Below, in pieces: positions 44,867 to 54,465 of a stretch of DNA of 64,000 nucleotides; within the stretch, counting starts at the first letter, position 1; each line of letters begins with the position of its first letter. The position numbers and the translations under genes were made by a program. The notes beneath the pieces were generated by a model. The model was not told where the DNA came from and did no database searches. It worked only from the letters and a program-made list of their open reading frames with translations. The DNA lies in contig JADFZZ010000003.1 in NCBI GenBank assembly GCA_015232315.1, positions 48,194-112,193 of the forward strand, read 5' to 3'. The stretch is from SAR324 cluster bacterium. GTDB taxonomy: Bacteria > SAR324 > NAC60-12.

Positions 44867-45850
44867 CTAAAACTTCATGGAAACCGCAAACAGGGGAATC
44901 ACACGAGCTGAAGTGGTTTGGTAAGTTTGGGCCGTTTCTCCATTGTTTCGTTCCACGAATTCCGCATCATTGAGCAAGCGGTATGTAATGAGCGTATCCC
45001 ACCATGAATGAATCGCAATGGCTTGTTTGAGATCAAAATCTCCTTCTGCGGGATGATAAACCCACCCGAGATACACACCATATAAAAAAGCCGTTTGAGT
45101 GTTGGCTGTGAAGCCTTCCCCGCTATGCGCCGCTCCAAAAATCGCGCTTCCAAGCAAAATGCTGCTCCAGCGCGCAACCCCTTTACTGAGGAACGAGGAA
45201 AATCCATTGAACAGTCCGCGCTGGATCACGCCCCTGAATAACATTTCTTCACCGACACCCACCAGTTGATATTGCACAAAGGACCAGTCCCGCATCTCAT
45301 TTTTGGTCAGATCCTCGTCGATATGATAGGTGACATTGGTTCCCGGCGATGCTGAGGCGACATTGGCGGCGATGGGCAACCAGAACGTCCACTCCGCGCC
45401 ATAATGCCAGAACTGAAGCGATGAAAACATCAGCCCGTAAGTTTCATTGTTTTCCTCGCACCCTTTGTCATAAAGATCATAAACACTGGCAAAGGTCAGA
45501 TTATTGTAGAGGGAAGAATAAACATCGGTATAAAATGTTTCCCGTGATAAAAAAATATCCGTGTATTCGGTTCCATCCTCTGCGGTGCGGGTCAAATAGA
45601 TCTGATCCGCATTGTCCTGATAATCCGGGCTGTCAGAATAAGTGATCACCTTGTTGATTGCCCCCCAGCGAAGTCCACCCATGATTAGCATCTTGTCCCA
45701 GTCGCCTAGAAACATATATCCGATTCCAGGAAAAATCACCTCTCCCAAGCCCGCCAGAAAACAGCCTGTGGTGTTACGAGCCAAGGTGATTCCCGGCAGG
45801 ACCATGAGGGAAACCATCACCCCTATCACCAATATAAAACGTCGGATCAT
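44867..45850 (-). CDS. CPBP-family intramembrane metalloprotease
   Basis: The 327-residue product starts with a signal/TM segment (MIRRFILVIGVMVSLMVLPG). Its C-terminal half has the CPBP (Abi) motifs: GVGEEMLFRGVIQR (E-E-x3-R), SAIFGAAHSGEG (H) and AIAIHSWWDTLI (H...D). The family cleaves prenylated or other membrane proteins in the bilayer. An unusually long region of about 130 residues between the first helix and the catalytic part looks extracytoplasmic. I prefer ATG 45850 to a TTG 33 codons upstream because it begins with the hydrophobic segment. First gene of the CPBP-unknown-mqnE operon. Confidence 0.83.
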   Translation of the reverse strand: MIRRFILVIGVMVSLMVLPGITLARNTTGCFLAGLGEVIFPGIGYMFLGDWDKMLIMGGLRWGAINKVITYSDSPDYQDNADQIYLTRTAEDGTEYTDIFLSRETFYTDVYSSLYNNLTFASVYDLYDKGCEENNETYGLMFSSLQFWHYGAEWTFWLPIAANVASASPGTNVTYHIDEDLTKNEMRDWSFVQYQLVGVGEEMLFRGVIQRGLFNGFSSFLSKGVARWSSILLGSAIFGAAHSGEGFTANTQTAFLYGVYLGWVYHPAEGDFDLKQAIAIHSWWDTLITYRLLNDAEFVERNNGETAQTYQTTSARVIPLFAVSMKF

Positions 45851-46082
45851 GAGGACCAATTCAGTTCTTTGCGCATTGTCTGAACCTTGTTTGAAGTCAA
45901 CACTTAGTAAAATTAAGTAATTTATGTGAGTTTTAGAAAATCTTTTCAAGGCTATTGTACGAGGGAAATGCGATTATAAAAAAAAATGAGTTGATCCTCG
46001 CTGTGTCTATTTCTATAAACGGATTTTATTGTTCAATGCGTGTGGCATCCAATAATCATTTCATGAAAATCACTGAGTGTAT

Positions 46083-47414
46083 ATGCACAGACCTTTGTCC
46101 TGGCCGCAACTTTTACAAAAACTGGATCAACGGGGAAATTATGAGCGCACTGCGGTTCCACGGGATATCAGCAAACTGGAAGGAATCCGTACCTTGCTTA
46201 AGGCGCTGGATCATCCTCAAACTCATTATCAGGTGATTCATGTCGCAGGAACCAACGGCAAAGGAACAACCGCTATGATGATTTCCCGGTTGCTGGAAAC
46301 CCTTGGTTTCCGAACCGGTTGTTACACCTCACCGCATGTCATGGATATCAGAGAACGCATCGTGATCAATGGACAATGGGTGGAAACAGCGTTATGGACT
46401 GATTCAGGAGAAAAAGTTCTCACCTTCGTTGAGCAACATCCCGAGCTTTACATTTCCTGGTTTGATATTGTCACAGCAATCGCTCTGGACATTTTCGCAA
46501 AACTTCGAGCAGACTGGGTGGTGCTGGAAACAGGCTTGGGCGGTACTGCGGATTCAACCAACGCTGTCGAAAAAAAACTGGCTGTGCTGACGCCCATCGG
46601 GTTGGATCACGTTGGCGTTTTAGGCCATTCGATCGGCCAGATTTCCCGGGAAAAAGCCGGAATTGCCCGCAAAGGAATCCCAACGGTGCTTTCTGCCCAG
46701 ACGGAACAGGTCTATGCTGAACTTCTGCCAGAACTGGCAAAACATCAAAGTCCAACCCTCAAAGCCGAATCCATACTGAATGTTTTTCATCCTTCAAAGT
46801 CAGGTAATCTGCGGTTTGACTGGATGGATGGCAATTCTTATGAACTCAGTGCTCCTGAAACAATGCCTCACTCCCGTCTGGAGTGCATCCGGACAGCGCT
46901 GGTTTCGGTAGATCACCTGCTTCCTGAAGGTTTTTCCAGAAAACAGGCCAGTGAGGCCTTGCTTTCGGTGCAACTTCCCGGAAGAATCCAACGCCTTTCC
47001 AGGGTGACATGGTCTGCTGGAAACACAACCTTTGACCAGATGATTCTGGATGGCGGACACAACCCGATGGCTCTTCAAATGCTCCAGCACCAACTGGATT
47101 CCTGGCAACTGGATTCCTGTGTTTTAATTTTCGGTATTCAGAAAGATAAACTGATTCCCGAACTCAAACCTGTACTCCAGCGTTTGTTCAGTTCTGCGAA
47201 GCCGTTGATTTTCACCAGATCCCATTCTTCAAGAGCGGCAAGTTATGAGGATCTGCTTGAATTTATGGATAATTATCCTTTTATTGAGCGGCCTGTTAAA
47301 ACAATGACTGTTGACGAAGCCTTGAATGCCGCAAAATCGTTTGCGTTTCACACAGTGATTGTGGCAGGTTCTTTTTATGTTGCCGGAGAAATCCTAGAGC
47401 AAATTTACTATTGA
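46083..47414 (+). CDS. folC: Bifunctional folylpolyglutamate/dihydrofolate synthase
   Basis: Mur-ligase-type ATP enzyme that adds Glu to dihydropteroate and folates. The 443 residues show P-loop VAGTNGKGTTAMMISRLLE, TSPHVMDIRERIVING, VLETGLGGTADSTNAV and LTPIGLDHVGVLGHSIG (folC signature). MILDGGHNPMAL and FGIQKDKLIPELKP are in the C-terminal domain. A GTG two codons upstream (46077) is an equally possible start, as no ribosome-binding site is distinct. It is divergent from the CPBP operon. The usual partner accD is not adjacent. Confidence 0.93.
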   Translation: MHRPLSWPQLLQKLDQRGNYERTAVPRDISKLEGIRTLLKALDHPQTHYQVIHVAGTNGKGTTAMMISRLLETLGFRTGCYTSPHVMDIRERIVINGQWVETALWTDSGEKVLTFVEQHPELYISWFDIVTAIALDIFAKLRADWVVLETGLGGTADSTNAVEKKLAVLTPIGLDHVGVLGHSIGQISREKAGIARKGIPTVLSAQTEQVYAELLPELAKHQSPTLKAESILNVFHPSKSGNLRFDWMDGNSYELSAPETMPHSRLECIRTALVSVDHLLPEGFSRKQASEALLSVQLPGRIQRLSRVTWSAGNTTFDQMILDGGHNPMALQMLQHQLDSWQLDSCVLIFGIQKDKLIPELKPVLQRLFSSAKPLIFTRSHSSRAASYEDLLEFMDNYPFIERPVKTMTVDEALNAAKSFAFHTVIVAGSFYVAGEILEQIYY

Positions 47415-47652
47415 AACAGGCTCCCTACTTTTGTTACAACCTGAATGAACAATCTGGATCGCCCTTTTATTAAAGGAGCTTTAACGGGTTGTTGATTTCA
47501 CTTTTAACCTTGAGATGAAAAAAAATTGTCGGACAAATCCGGCGCAGTGAAGTGCTGAATAAAATTTTACACGAAAACATTAAGTACAAAAAAGGCACAC
47601 AAGTCATCTGAACAGTGCTCAATGATTTCAACGATTTAATGGAGAAAATTTT

Positions 47653-49305
47653 ATGGGATTACACGCATTGGCAGGAAAACCGGCACCCAGAGAATTGCTG
47701 GTCAATATTCCCAGGTTGATTTCGTCCTATTATACCAACCAGCCTGATCCTTCACGTATGGAAGAACAGGTTTCTTTCGGCACCTCTGGGCATCGTGGGT
47801 GTTCCTTCAAGAACAGTTTCAATGAAGCGCATATTCTGGCAATTTCCCAGGCTCTGTGTGAATACCGTAAACAACAGGGCTACGATGGTCCGTTATTCAT
47901 TGGTATGGACACCCACGCCTTGTCAGAATCATCCTTCATTACAGCGGTGGAAGTGTTCGCCGCCAATGGGGTAGAAATCAGAATCCAGACAGGACGTGGA
48001 TACACACCCACTCCCGTGATTTCTCATGCGATATTGACGTACAATCAGGGACGAACAACAGGATTGGCTGATGGCGTTGTCATCACTCCGTCGCACAATC
48101 CTCCCGAAGATGGTGGTTTCAAATACAATCCAGTCAATGGCGGACCTGCTGACACCAGCACCACCAAAATCATTCAGGACCGGGCCAATGAAATCATGCG
48201 TGGTGGGCTGAAAGCCGTGAAGCGTATGCCTTTTGCCCGGGCGCTCCAGGCTTCCACCACCAAAGAGCATGATTATGTCAAACCCTATGTGGATGATCTG
48301 AAACATGTGGTGAATCTGGAGGTCGTCTCAAAATCGGGGATTCAGATCGGAGTGGACCCGCTGGGAGGTTCCGGGATTGGTTTCTGGGAACCGATTGCTG
48401 AAACCTACAAACTGAATCTCAAAGTGGTCAATCCGGTGATTGATCCGACTTTTTCCTTCATGACCGTGGATAAAGACGGAAAAATCCGGATGGATTGTTC
48501 CTCTCCCAGCGCAATGGCCAGTCTGATTGCCTATAAAGACAAATTTGATATTTGCTTTGGCAATGATCCGGATTATGACCGGCATGGCATTGTGACGCGC
48601 AGTGCGGGATTGATGAACCCCAACCATTATCTGTCCGTTGCCATCTGGTATCTTTTTCAGAACCGCCCTGAGTGGAAACCGGACACCACCATTGGCAAAA
48701 CACTGGTTTCCAGTGCCATGATTGATCGGGTCGCCAATCATCTGGGCAAAAAACTGTGTGAGGTTCCTGTAGGCTTCAAATGGTTTGTGGACGGATTGAT
48801 GGATGGCTCCTTCGGTTTTGGCGGAGAAGAAAGTGCGGGAGCCTCTTTTCTCCGGAAAAACGGAACTGTCTGGACCACCGATAAAGATGGCATCATTCTG
48901 GATCTGCTGGCGGCTGAAATCACCGCGCAAACCGGCAAGGATCCCGGAGAACATTATCAACATCTGGAATCCATGTTTGGTTGTCCTGTGTATCAACGAA
49001 TTGACGCGCAGGCGTCTCATGCCCAGAAGAAAGTTTTGCAGAATCTTTCACCGGACATGGTGTCTGCCACTGAAATGGCAGGTGAGCCTATCAAAGCCAA
49101 ACTGACCCATGCGCCAGGCAACAAGGCGGCTATTGGCGGTTTGAAAATTGTGACAGAAAACGGCTGGTTTGCCGCAAGACCATCCGGAACTGAGGAAATT
49201 TATAAAATTTATGCGGAAAGCTTCATGAACAATCAGCACCTTCAGTTGATTCTCCTTGAAGCACAAACCATTGTGAGCAACGCTTTCAAAAACGCGGGGG
49301 TTTGA
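47653..49305 (+). CDS. pgm: Phosphoglucomutase (alpha-D-glucose phosphate-specific)
   Basis: Interconverts glucose 1-phosphate and glucose 6-phosphate, linking glycogen and cell-wall sugar synthesis to glycolysis. The 550 residues match the E. coli Pgm length: [16 protein letters not shown], active-site Ser in [18 protein letters not shown], metal loop [10 protein letters not shown], sugar loop [13 protein letters not shown] and phosphate-binding [18 protein letters not shown] lies before the ATG. The stop codon lies inside the first 72-base tandem repeat copy. pgk follows on the same strand 255 bases on. Confidence 0.97.
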   Translation: MGLHALAGKPAPRELLVNIPRLISSYYTNQPDPSRMEEQVSFGTSGHRGCSFKNSFNEAHILAISQALCEYRKQQGYDGPLFIGMDTHALSESSFITAVEVFAANGVEIRIQTGRGYTPTPVISHAILTYNQGRTTGLADGVVITPSHNPPEDGGFKYNPVNGGPADTSTTKIIQDRANEIMRGGLKAVKRMPFARALQASTTKEHDYVKPYVDDLKHVVNLEVVSKSGIQIGVDPLGGSGIGFWEPIAETYKLNLKVVNPVIDPTFSFMTVDKDGKIRMDCSSPSAMASLIAYKDKFDICFGNDPDYDRHGIVTRSAGLMNPNHYLSVAIWYLFQNRPEWKPDTTIGKTLVSSAMIDRVANHLGKKLCEVPVGFKWFVDGLMDGSFGFGGEESAGASFLRKNGTVWTTDKDGIILDLLAAEITAQTGKDPGEHYQHLESMFGCPVYQRIDAQASHAQKKVLQNLSPDMVSATEMAGEPIKAKLTHAPGNKAAIGGLKIVTENGWFAARPSGTEEIYKIYAESFMNNQHLQLILLEAQTIVSNAFKNAGV

Positions 49306-49444
49306 CCAACGTGTTTTTGGTGCAACCTGTGGGCGACCGGCGGGTCGCCCCTACGGTGGATATCGGAAATTATTTGATCAACGTGTTTTTGGTGCAACCT
49401 GTGGGCGACCGGCGGGTCGCCCCTACGGTGGATATCGGAAATTA
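49301..49444. repeat. Two tandem 72-base copies carrying REP-like hairpins
   Basis: Positions 49301-49372 and 49373-49444 are copies with one mismatch (C 49306 against T 49378). Each contains GGGCGACC-GGCG-GGTCGCCC, an 8-bp perfect stem (49331-49350 and 49403-49422). A third hairpin follows in a shorter copy at 49452-49471. The core with flanking GTAGGGGCGACC resembles dispersed palindromic repeats found in many bacteria. The unit overlaps the pgm stop codon. No protein is encoded. Confidence 0.93.
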
Positions 49445-49451
49445 AATGTAG

Positions 49452-49471
49452 GGGCGACCGGCGGGTCGCCC
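49452..49471. repeat. Third REP-like hairpin copy
   Basis: The same GGGCGACC-GGCG-GGTCGCCC palindrome preceded by TGTAGG, but without the rest of the 72-base unit. It lies about 90 bases before pgk and may form an RNA stem between pgm and pgk in a joint transcript. Confidence 0.85.
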
Positions 49472-49560
49472 TTGAAAATGGCACCCCGTCCCAATATTCG
49501 GATGCCAATGATTATCAAATTCACACATTTTATTAACAACCATGAGTGAGGAGCATGTTT

Positions 49561-50760
49561 ATGGCAAAGAAAACGATTGATGATGTACAGTTGAGTGGAA
49601 AAAAAGTATTGATCCGCTGTGATTTCAATGTGCCTCTGGATGGCAGTCAGAATATTTCAGATGATCGACGTATTCAGGAATCATTGCCCACGATTCGCAA
49701 AGTAGTGGATTCCGGGGCCGCGGTCATTTTATGTTCCCACCTGGGACGTCCAGAAGGTGCGGTTGACCCGAAAATGAGCCTGAAACCGGTTGCGGCCCGA
49801 CTCAAGGAATTGCTCGGCAAACCTGTCCAGATGGCTGGTGACTGCATTGGCGCGGAAGTTGAGGCTCTGAAAAGCAAGTTGAAAGGCGGAGAAATTCTGT
49901 TGCTGGAAAACCTGCGATTCCATAAGGCTGAAACCAAAAATAAGGATGACTTTTCTAAGGAATTAGCCAAAGGCATTGATATTTTTGTGAACGACGCTTT
50001 TGGCACAGCACACCGCGCGCATGCTTCCACAGAAGGTGTAACCCGTTTTGTGCCAATCTCCGTTTCTGGTTATCTGGTTGAAAAAGAACTGAAATATCTG
50101 GGTGACGCGGTCAACGCTCCCAAACGACCGTTTATCGCAGTGTTGGGCGGCGCGAAAATTTCCGGAAAAATTGATGTCATCAAAAGTTTGTTTGACAAGG
50201 TTGATGTCCTGATCATCGGCGGTGGCATGATTTTCACGTTCTATAAAGCGCAAGGACTGAATATCGGTTCCTCTTTACTTGAAGCCGATCGGGTTGAAAT
50301 GGCCGGACAGCTTCTCGCAGAAGCAAAGTCCCGCAATATCAAACTGTTGCTGGCTGATGATGTGGTGATCGCTGACAAATTTGACAACAATGCCAACCGT
50401 AAGGTGGTTTCGATCAAGGATATCCCTGATGGCTGGATGGGACTGGATATCGGGCCTAAAACCATTAAAAAATACTGTTCAGAAATCCTTAAAAGTAAAA
50501 CAGTTGTCTGGAATGGCCCGATGGGCGCGTTTGAAATGTCCAATTTTGAAGAAGGCACACGAAAAATCGCTGAAGCACTGGCCGAAGCAACCCGGAAAAG
50601 CGGCAGTGTGACAGTGGTGGGTGGCGGTGATTCTGCCGCGGCCATGAGTCAGTTCAACCTGGAAGATCAGGTCACGCACATTTCTACCGGTGGGGGCGCG
50701 TCCCTGGAATTCCTGGAAGGCAAGGTTCTTCCCGGAATTGACGCACTGGCTGATAAATAA
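49561..50760 (+). CDS. pgk: Phosphoglycerate kinase
   Basis: Glycolytic enzyme transferring phosphate from 1,3-bisphosphoglycerate to ADP. The 399 residues have VLIRCDFNVPLDG (signature), SHLGRPEG, LLLENLRFHKAE, FVNDAFGTAHRAHAST, VLGGAKISGKIDVI, VWNGPMGAFEM and VVGGGDSAAAM. The ATG at 49561, with GAGGAG seven bases upstream, is preferred to a GTG at 49546. It follows pgm on the same strand across the REP-like hairpins and may be partly co-transcribed. gap is not adjacent in this window. Confidence 0.97.
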   Translation: MAKKTIDDVQLSGKKVLIRCDFNVPLDGSQNISDDRRIQESLPTIRKVVDSGAAVILCSHLGRPEGAVDPKMSLKPVAARLKELLGKPVQMAGDCIGAEVEALKSKLKGGEILLLENLRFHKAETKNKDDFSKELAKGIDIFVNDAFGTAHRAHASTEGVTRFVPISVSGYLVEKELKYLGDAVNAPKRPFIAVLGGAKISGKIDVIKSLFDKVDVLIIGGGMIFTFYKAQGLNIGSSLLEADRVEMAGQLLAEAKSRNIKLLLADDVVIADKFDNNANRKVVSIKDIPDGWMGLDIGPKTIKKYCSEILKSKTVVWNGPMGAFEMSNFEEGTRKIAEALAEATRKSGSVTVVGGGDSAAAMSQFNLEDQVTHISTGGGASLEFLEGKVLPGIDALADK

Positions 50761-50813
50761 TTTTCGTATTCCTGCCACAGGGAATGTCGGCAGCGATCTC
50801 CATAGGAGGATAT

Positions 50814-50852
50814 GGGGGATGATAGAACTCAAACGGGTTAAACTCATCCCCC
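50814..50852 (+). terminator. Candidate terminator downstream of pgk
   Basis: GGGGGATGA (50814-50822) pairs with TCATCCCCC (50844-50852) over a 21-base loop that can itself pair (AACT...GGTT). The stem begins 54 bases after the pgk stop and is followed by ACAACTTT, so only a weak U-run is present. Confidence 0.55.
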
Positions 50853-51014
50853 ACAACTTTCTGATACCATAAATCTTTCTATGCGTGCAGATCCCTCAGG
50901 TTCCTTCGGTTTGACACTTCCTTCAATACTCAAACAGTACCACACTACTCGAACTGTGCAGTTGAAAATTTATTACACATGACGCTTCATCACACTTGGC
51001 AAAGGTATTGTAAA

Positions 51015-53819
51015 ATGGATACGGATAAACATACTCAACGGTCCTCACATCAATTTTTTAGTGTCAAAACCATTATAATTTCCACACTGTTTTTAGTTGT
51101 CTGTTTCCATCTCGGTTCCTCAATCCCGGCCTTGTCCCGTTCATACAAAAACTATCAGATAGCTCAAAACGTTTCCTATCTCAACGAGGTCAGCGACAAC
51201 TTATTTAAGGCTGTAGAGAACTATGGTTTCGAACGGGGTCGTGTCAACGTTGTTTTGAACGATACGGGGCCTGTCGACAAAATGGAAATAAATCGGCAAT
51301 TCATTCTGGCGAGACGGGAAGAGGGCGATCACGCGCTCAAAGTAGCACTGACAATGTTATCCACGCAAAAAACGGATACGATCCCGGCGTTGATCGAAGT
51401 GATCCATCAAATCGGTGATAAAATTTCTCGTTTGAGGGAAGAAACAAATAAAGACCTCCTTGTGCCAGTACAAGAACGAAAACAGGGACTTGCTGAAATC
51501 TGGTTTGGCACCATGACCCAATACATTGAACGCATTGAATCCCTGCTCATCAGTATTTCAAGTGATATCAGTGATGAGGATGGAATGATCAGTCGCTATT
51601 CTTCAATAAAACATACCACTCTATCGTTGAGAAATACCGCAGGACCCGAAATATCAATTCTCTCAGCGACCATGTTATCCCAGAAACCTGTTCAGGCGCC
51701 ATTAGCCCAAAAAATACTGAAACTTCAAATCAGTACTGAACATTATTTTGACCGACTTTCGGATTTGATTCAACCCTTAACAGATTCAAGAATTCCTGAA
51801 GCCCTGGCTACACTCAAAACAACCTATTTTGAGGAATATCGTCCCTATAGAGACGCATTGTTTCCGTTAGCGTTAACAGGCGGACCTTATCCTTATTCGC
51901 AACAAGAGTTTTTGAACCAGGGAGTCACAGCGCTTTATCAAATTTCCTCTTTTATGAAAACTGTGATTGAGGTCACACATGACTATGCTGAGACGAAGGT
52001 CAATCATAGCAAACAGCAAATTATAATTTTGTTATCCACTTCCATTGGCTCACTCATTTTCATCCTGTTAATTTTTTTATATTTGAATTTCAGAGTTGTC
52101 AGACCAATCACTCAAATCACAGCAGTGGTTATGCGATTAGCCAGGAACGATGTGACTGTAGAGGTTCCCTTTGAGAAAAACCGGGATGAAATCGGTGAAA
52201 TGGCAAGGGCTATTGGCGTTTTTAATGGCATCGCACAACAATTGAGAGAAGCACACGAGCGTTTTATTACCGTCATGGATAGTCTTGAAACAATTGTCTA
52301 TGTTGCGGACATGACCACCTATGAAATCATCTTTGCCAATAAGTATACAACCAATTTATTTGGTAATATTGTAGGCGGTGCCTGTTGGGAAAAGATTCAA
52401 AATGGACAATCTGGACCATGTGCTTTTTGTACAAACAAAAAACTGTTGACGTCCGGAGGAATTCCAAATGAAGGGCTTCGTTGGGAATCCAGAAACACGG
52501 TCACAAACAGTTGGTATCTGATGTTTGACCGTGCCATCAAGTGGATTGATGGACGTGTTGTTCGCATGTCCATTGCGACTGACATAACCTACATAAAAAT
52601 GATAGAAGAAGATCTGCGGAATGCCAGGATTCAGGCTGATGCGGCCAATCAGGCAAAAAGCCGTTTTTTAGCCAACATGAGTCATGAAATCCGCACACCG
52701 CTCAATGCGATTTTAGGTTTTAGCCAGATTTTATCAATGCAGTCCCGGAAATTAGCCGTTCCGCCTGAGTTTCAAAAATATCTCGGGATTATTCAACAAA
52801 GTGGAACTAATTTGTCTGAAATGATAAACAATGTTCTTGATTTATCAAAGATTGAAGCGGGTAAAACTGTGGTTGAAATGGAAACCCTTAATCTGAAATT
52901 ATTGGTACAGGGAATATTTCATATCTACAAAGCGTCCGCAGACAAAAAACGAATACATTTCAACTATAACATTTCTGACAAGTTGCCTGTATATGTTGTT
53001 TCCGACCGCACAAAACTGAATCAAATTTGTACGAATCTGTTGGGAAACGCTATCAAGTTCACCCCTGAAGGGAAGCAAATCCAACTTAAAGCAGAACGGG
53101 ATGGTGCGTGGATTCTTTTGCGGGTTGAAGACCAAGGCATTGGGATCTCTAAAGAAAAGCAGACAACGATTTTTGAAGCCTTTGAACAAGCTGAAAAATC
53201 AACAACCCGTCAATATGGCGGAACCGGGTTGGGGTTGGCGATTACTAAATCCCTGGCAGAATTATTAGGCGGCTCGATTAGCCTGGATAGCGTCCCCGGC
53301 CAAGGTTCAACCTTCACCGTAAAAATACCTCTTGTTGAGGTGGAATCTAATGACCAGAAACAAGAAAATATCCATTGGGATGACTATTGTTTTTCCAGAG
53401 ACAATAAAATTCTGGTCGTTGAAGATAATCTTGAAAATCAGGAAATGATCAAAATTTTGTTTAATGAATTAGGCCTGGAAATAAAATTGGTGGTGAATGG
53501 GAAAGAAGGCATCGAACAATCTTTAAGCTTTATGCCGGATCTGATTTTGATGGACATACACATGCCCGGAATGAGCGGGATCGAGGTTACACAACAAATT
53601 CGAAGCATTCCTGATTGTAGAAATATTCCCATTGTCGCTCTTTCCGCTGACGCCTATAAAGAACAACAAGAAGAGGCCTATCGAGCAGGCATGACTGATT
53701 ATCTCATCAAACCAGTTCTCATGAATAAACTTTTGCCTGTGTTAGAGAAATACTTGCGCCAGGAGCCCTCCTTAAAAGCAAACAAACAGGAATTCCAAGT
53801 CCCGTTGACCAAAGCCTGA
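51015..53819 (+). CDS. Hybrid sensor histidine kinase (HAMP-PAS-kinase-receiver)
   Basis: The 934-residue membrane protein has TM1 (about 20-38), a large periplasmic helical sensor (about 300 residues) and TM2 (about 348-370). HAMP, a PAS domain (about 410-535), HisKA (phospho-accepting His in ANMSHEIRTPLNAILGF, about 553), HATPase (NAIKFTPEG, DQGIGISKE, GGTGLGLAITKSL) and a C-terminal receiver (DLILMDIHMPGMSG, acceptor Asp about 845) follow. The PAS domain has a Cys cluster, GGACWEKIQNGQSGPCAFC, that could bind a metal or sense redox. An upstream ATG (50979) is also possible; AAAGG precedes the chosen one. No output regulator is fused, so phosphotransfer to a separate protein is expected. 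Confidence 0.92.
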   Translation: MDTDKHTQRSSHQFFSVKTIIISTLFLVVCFHLGSSIPALSRSYKNYQIAQNVSYLNEVSDNLFKAVENYGFERGRVNVVLNDTGPVDKMEINRQFILARREEGDHALKVALTMLSTQKTDTIPALIEVIHQIGDKISRLREETNKDLLVPVQERKQGLAEIWFGTMTQYIERIESLLISISSDISDEDGMISRYSSIKHTTLSLRNTAGPEISILSATMLSQKPVQAPLAQKILKLQISTEHYFDRLSDLIQPLTDSRIPEALATLKTTYFEEYRPYRDALFPLALTGGPYPYSQQEFLNQGVTALYQISSFMKTVIEVTHDYAETKVNHSKQQIIILLSTSIGSLIFILLIFLYLNFRVVRPITQITAVVMRLARNDVTVEVPFEKNRDEIGEMARAIGVFNGIAQQLREAHERFITVMDSLETIVYVADMTTYEIIFANKYTTNLFGNIVGGACWEKIQNGQSGPCAFCTNKKLLTSGGIPNEGLRWESRNTVTNSWYLMFDRAIKWIDGRVVRMSIATDITYIKMIEEDLRNARIQADAANQAKSRFLANMSHEIRTPLNAILGFSQILSMQSRKLAVPPEFQKYLGIIQQSGTNLSEMINNVLDLSKIEAGKTVVEMETLNLKLLVQGIFHIYKASADKKRIHFNYNISDKLPVYVVSDRTKLNQICTNLLGNAIKFTPEGKQIQLKAERDGAWILLRVEDQGIGISKEKQTTIFEAFEQAEKSTTRQYGGTGLGLAITKSLAELLGGSISLDSVPGQGSTFTVKIPLVEVESNDQKQENIHWDDYCFSRDNKILVVEDNLENQEMIKILFNELGLEIKLVVNGKEGIEQSLSFMPDLILMDIHMPGMSGIEVTQQIRSIPDCRNIPIVALSADAYKEQQEEAYRAGMTDYLIKPVLMNKLLPVLEKYLRQEPSLKANKQEFQVPLTKA

Positions 53820-53820
53820 A

Positions 53821-53961
53821 ATGGCTAAGAAACAGACACAAAGGATTGCGACGGAAGGTATGCGGTTCGTTGTCGGGCAGGATTATTCCGTTCATTGTAT
53901 CGAGCGTCAATCGAACGGTAGGTGGGGATGGCACCGCCAATTCCACAAATCGTATATTTGA
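53821..53961 (+). CDS. Possible 46-codon ORF downstream of the hybrid kinase
   Basis: ATG 53821, one base after the kinase stop, opens 46 codons (MAKKQTQRIATEGMRF, VVGQDYSVHCIERQ, SNGRWGWHRQFHKSYI). The position suggests coupling and the product is basic with several aromatic residues. There is no ribosome-binding site and no family match. It may be chance reading in the gap before the convergent CheY-like gene. Confidence 0.25.
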   Translation: MAKKQTQRIATEGMRFVVGQDYSVHCIERQSNGRWGWHRQFHKSYI

Positions 53962-54048
53962 CGGGCGCGTAGTTCCGTTCTATCAGAGAAGTGAACAACC
54001 ATGACCGGGAGATAGGTTTGTGTTGATGAGAGTGCTTTGAGAACACGC

Positions 54049-54069
54049 ATTCCGGGAACTTCCCGGAAT
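54049..54069. terminator. Perfect inverted repeat between convergent signalling genes
   Basis: ATTCCGGGAA (54049-54058) and TTCCCGGAAT (54060-54069) are separated by one base and lie eight bases beyond the CheY-like stop. It could be a bidirectional terminator or a binding site. The one-base loop means an RNA hairpin would open a few pairs. Confidence 0.5.
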
Positions 54070-54076
54070 AGCGGTA

Positions 54077-54445
54077 TCAATTATTGACCAGATGTTGAAC
54101 AACCGGAAGTGCGCTTGGACCATTGAACGGTTTGACAATCCAGCCTTTGATCTTGAATTTTTTACAGCGTTTTTTCAGTTCCATGTCATTTTCATTGGTA
54201 AACACCAGAATATTGACATGGTCATCATTGAGTTCGGTCCGAATTTTTTCAACCATGGTGATCCCATCCATTTCCGGCATGGAAATATCGGTAATTACCA
54301 GTTTGATATCCTTGTCCGCCTGAAGTTTGGACAAGCCATCTAATCCATTGATGGCCGTTGTTACTGTAAATCCGTTTTCAGTCAGAAAACCTTCCACATT
54401 CATACGTACAACACTGGAATCATCAACAACAAGTACTTGTGACAT
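54077..54445 (-). CDS. CheY-like single-domain response regulator
   Basis: A 122-residue receiver: LVVDDSS, phospho-acceptor Asp53 in VITDISMPEMDG, Thr in ILVFTNEND and Lys in WIVKPF. AGGAGG lies close before the ATG, so expression should be strong. It follows the SpoIIE phosphatase gene by 20 bases, and the pair probably forms one signalling unit in which the receiver controls the phosphatase or the reverse. The nearby convergent hybrid kinase is a possible phosphate donor. Confidence 0.92.
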   Translation of the reverse strand: MSQVLVVDDSSVVRMNVEGFLTENGFTVTTAINGLDGLSKLQADKDIKLVITDISMPEMDGITMVEKIRTELNDDHVNILVFTNENDMELKKRCKKFKIKGWIVKPFNGPSALPVVQHLVNN

Positions 54446-54465
54446 AAATCCCCTCCTGAATACTG

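Noticed and set aside
48328..49020. 230-codon minus-strand frame inside pgm
   Set aside because: Antisense to conserved Pgm motifs, no ribosome-binding site or family features.
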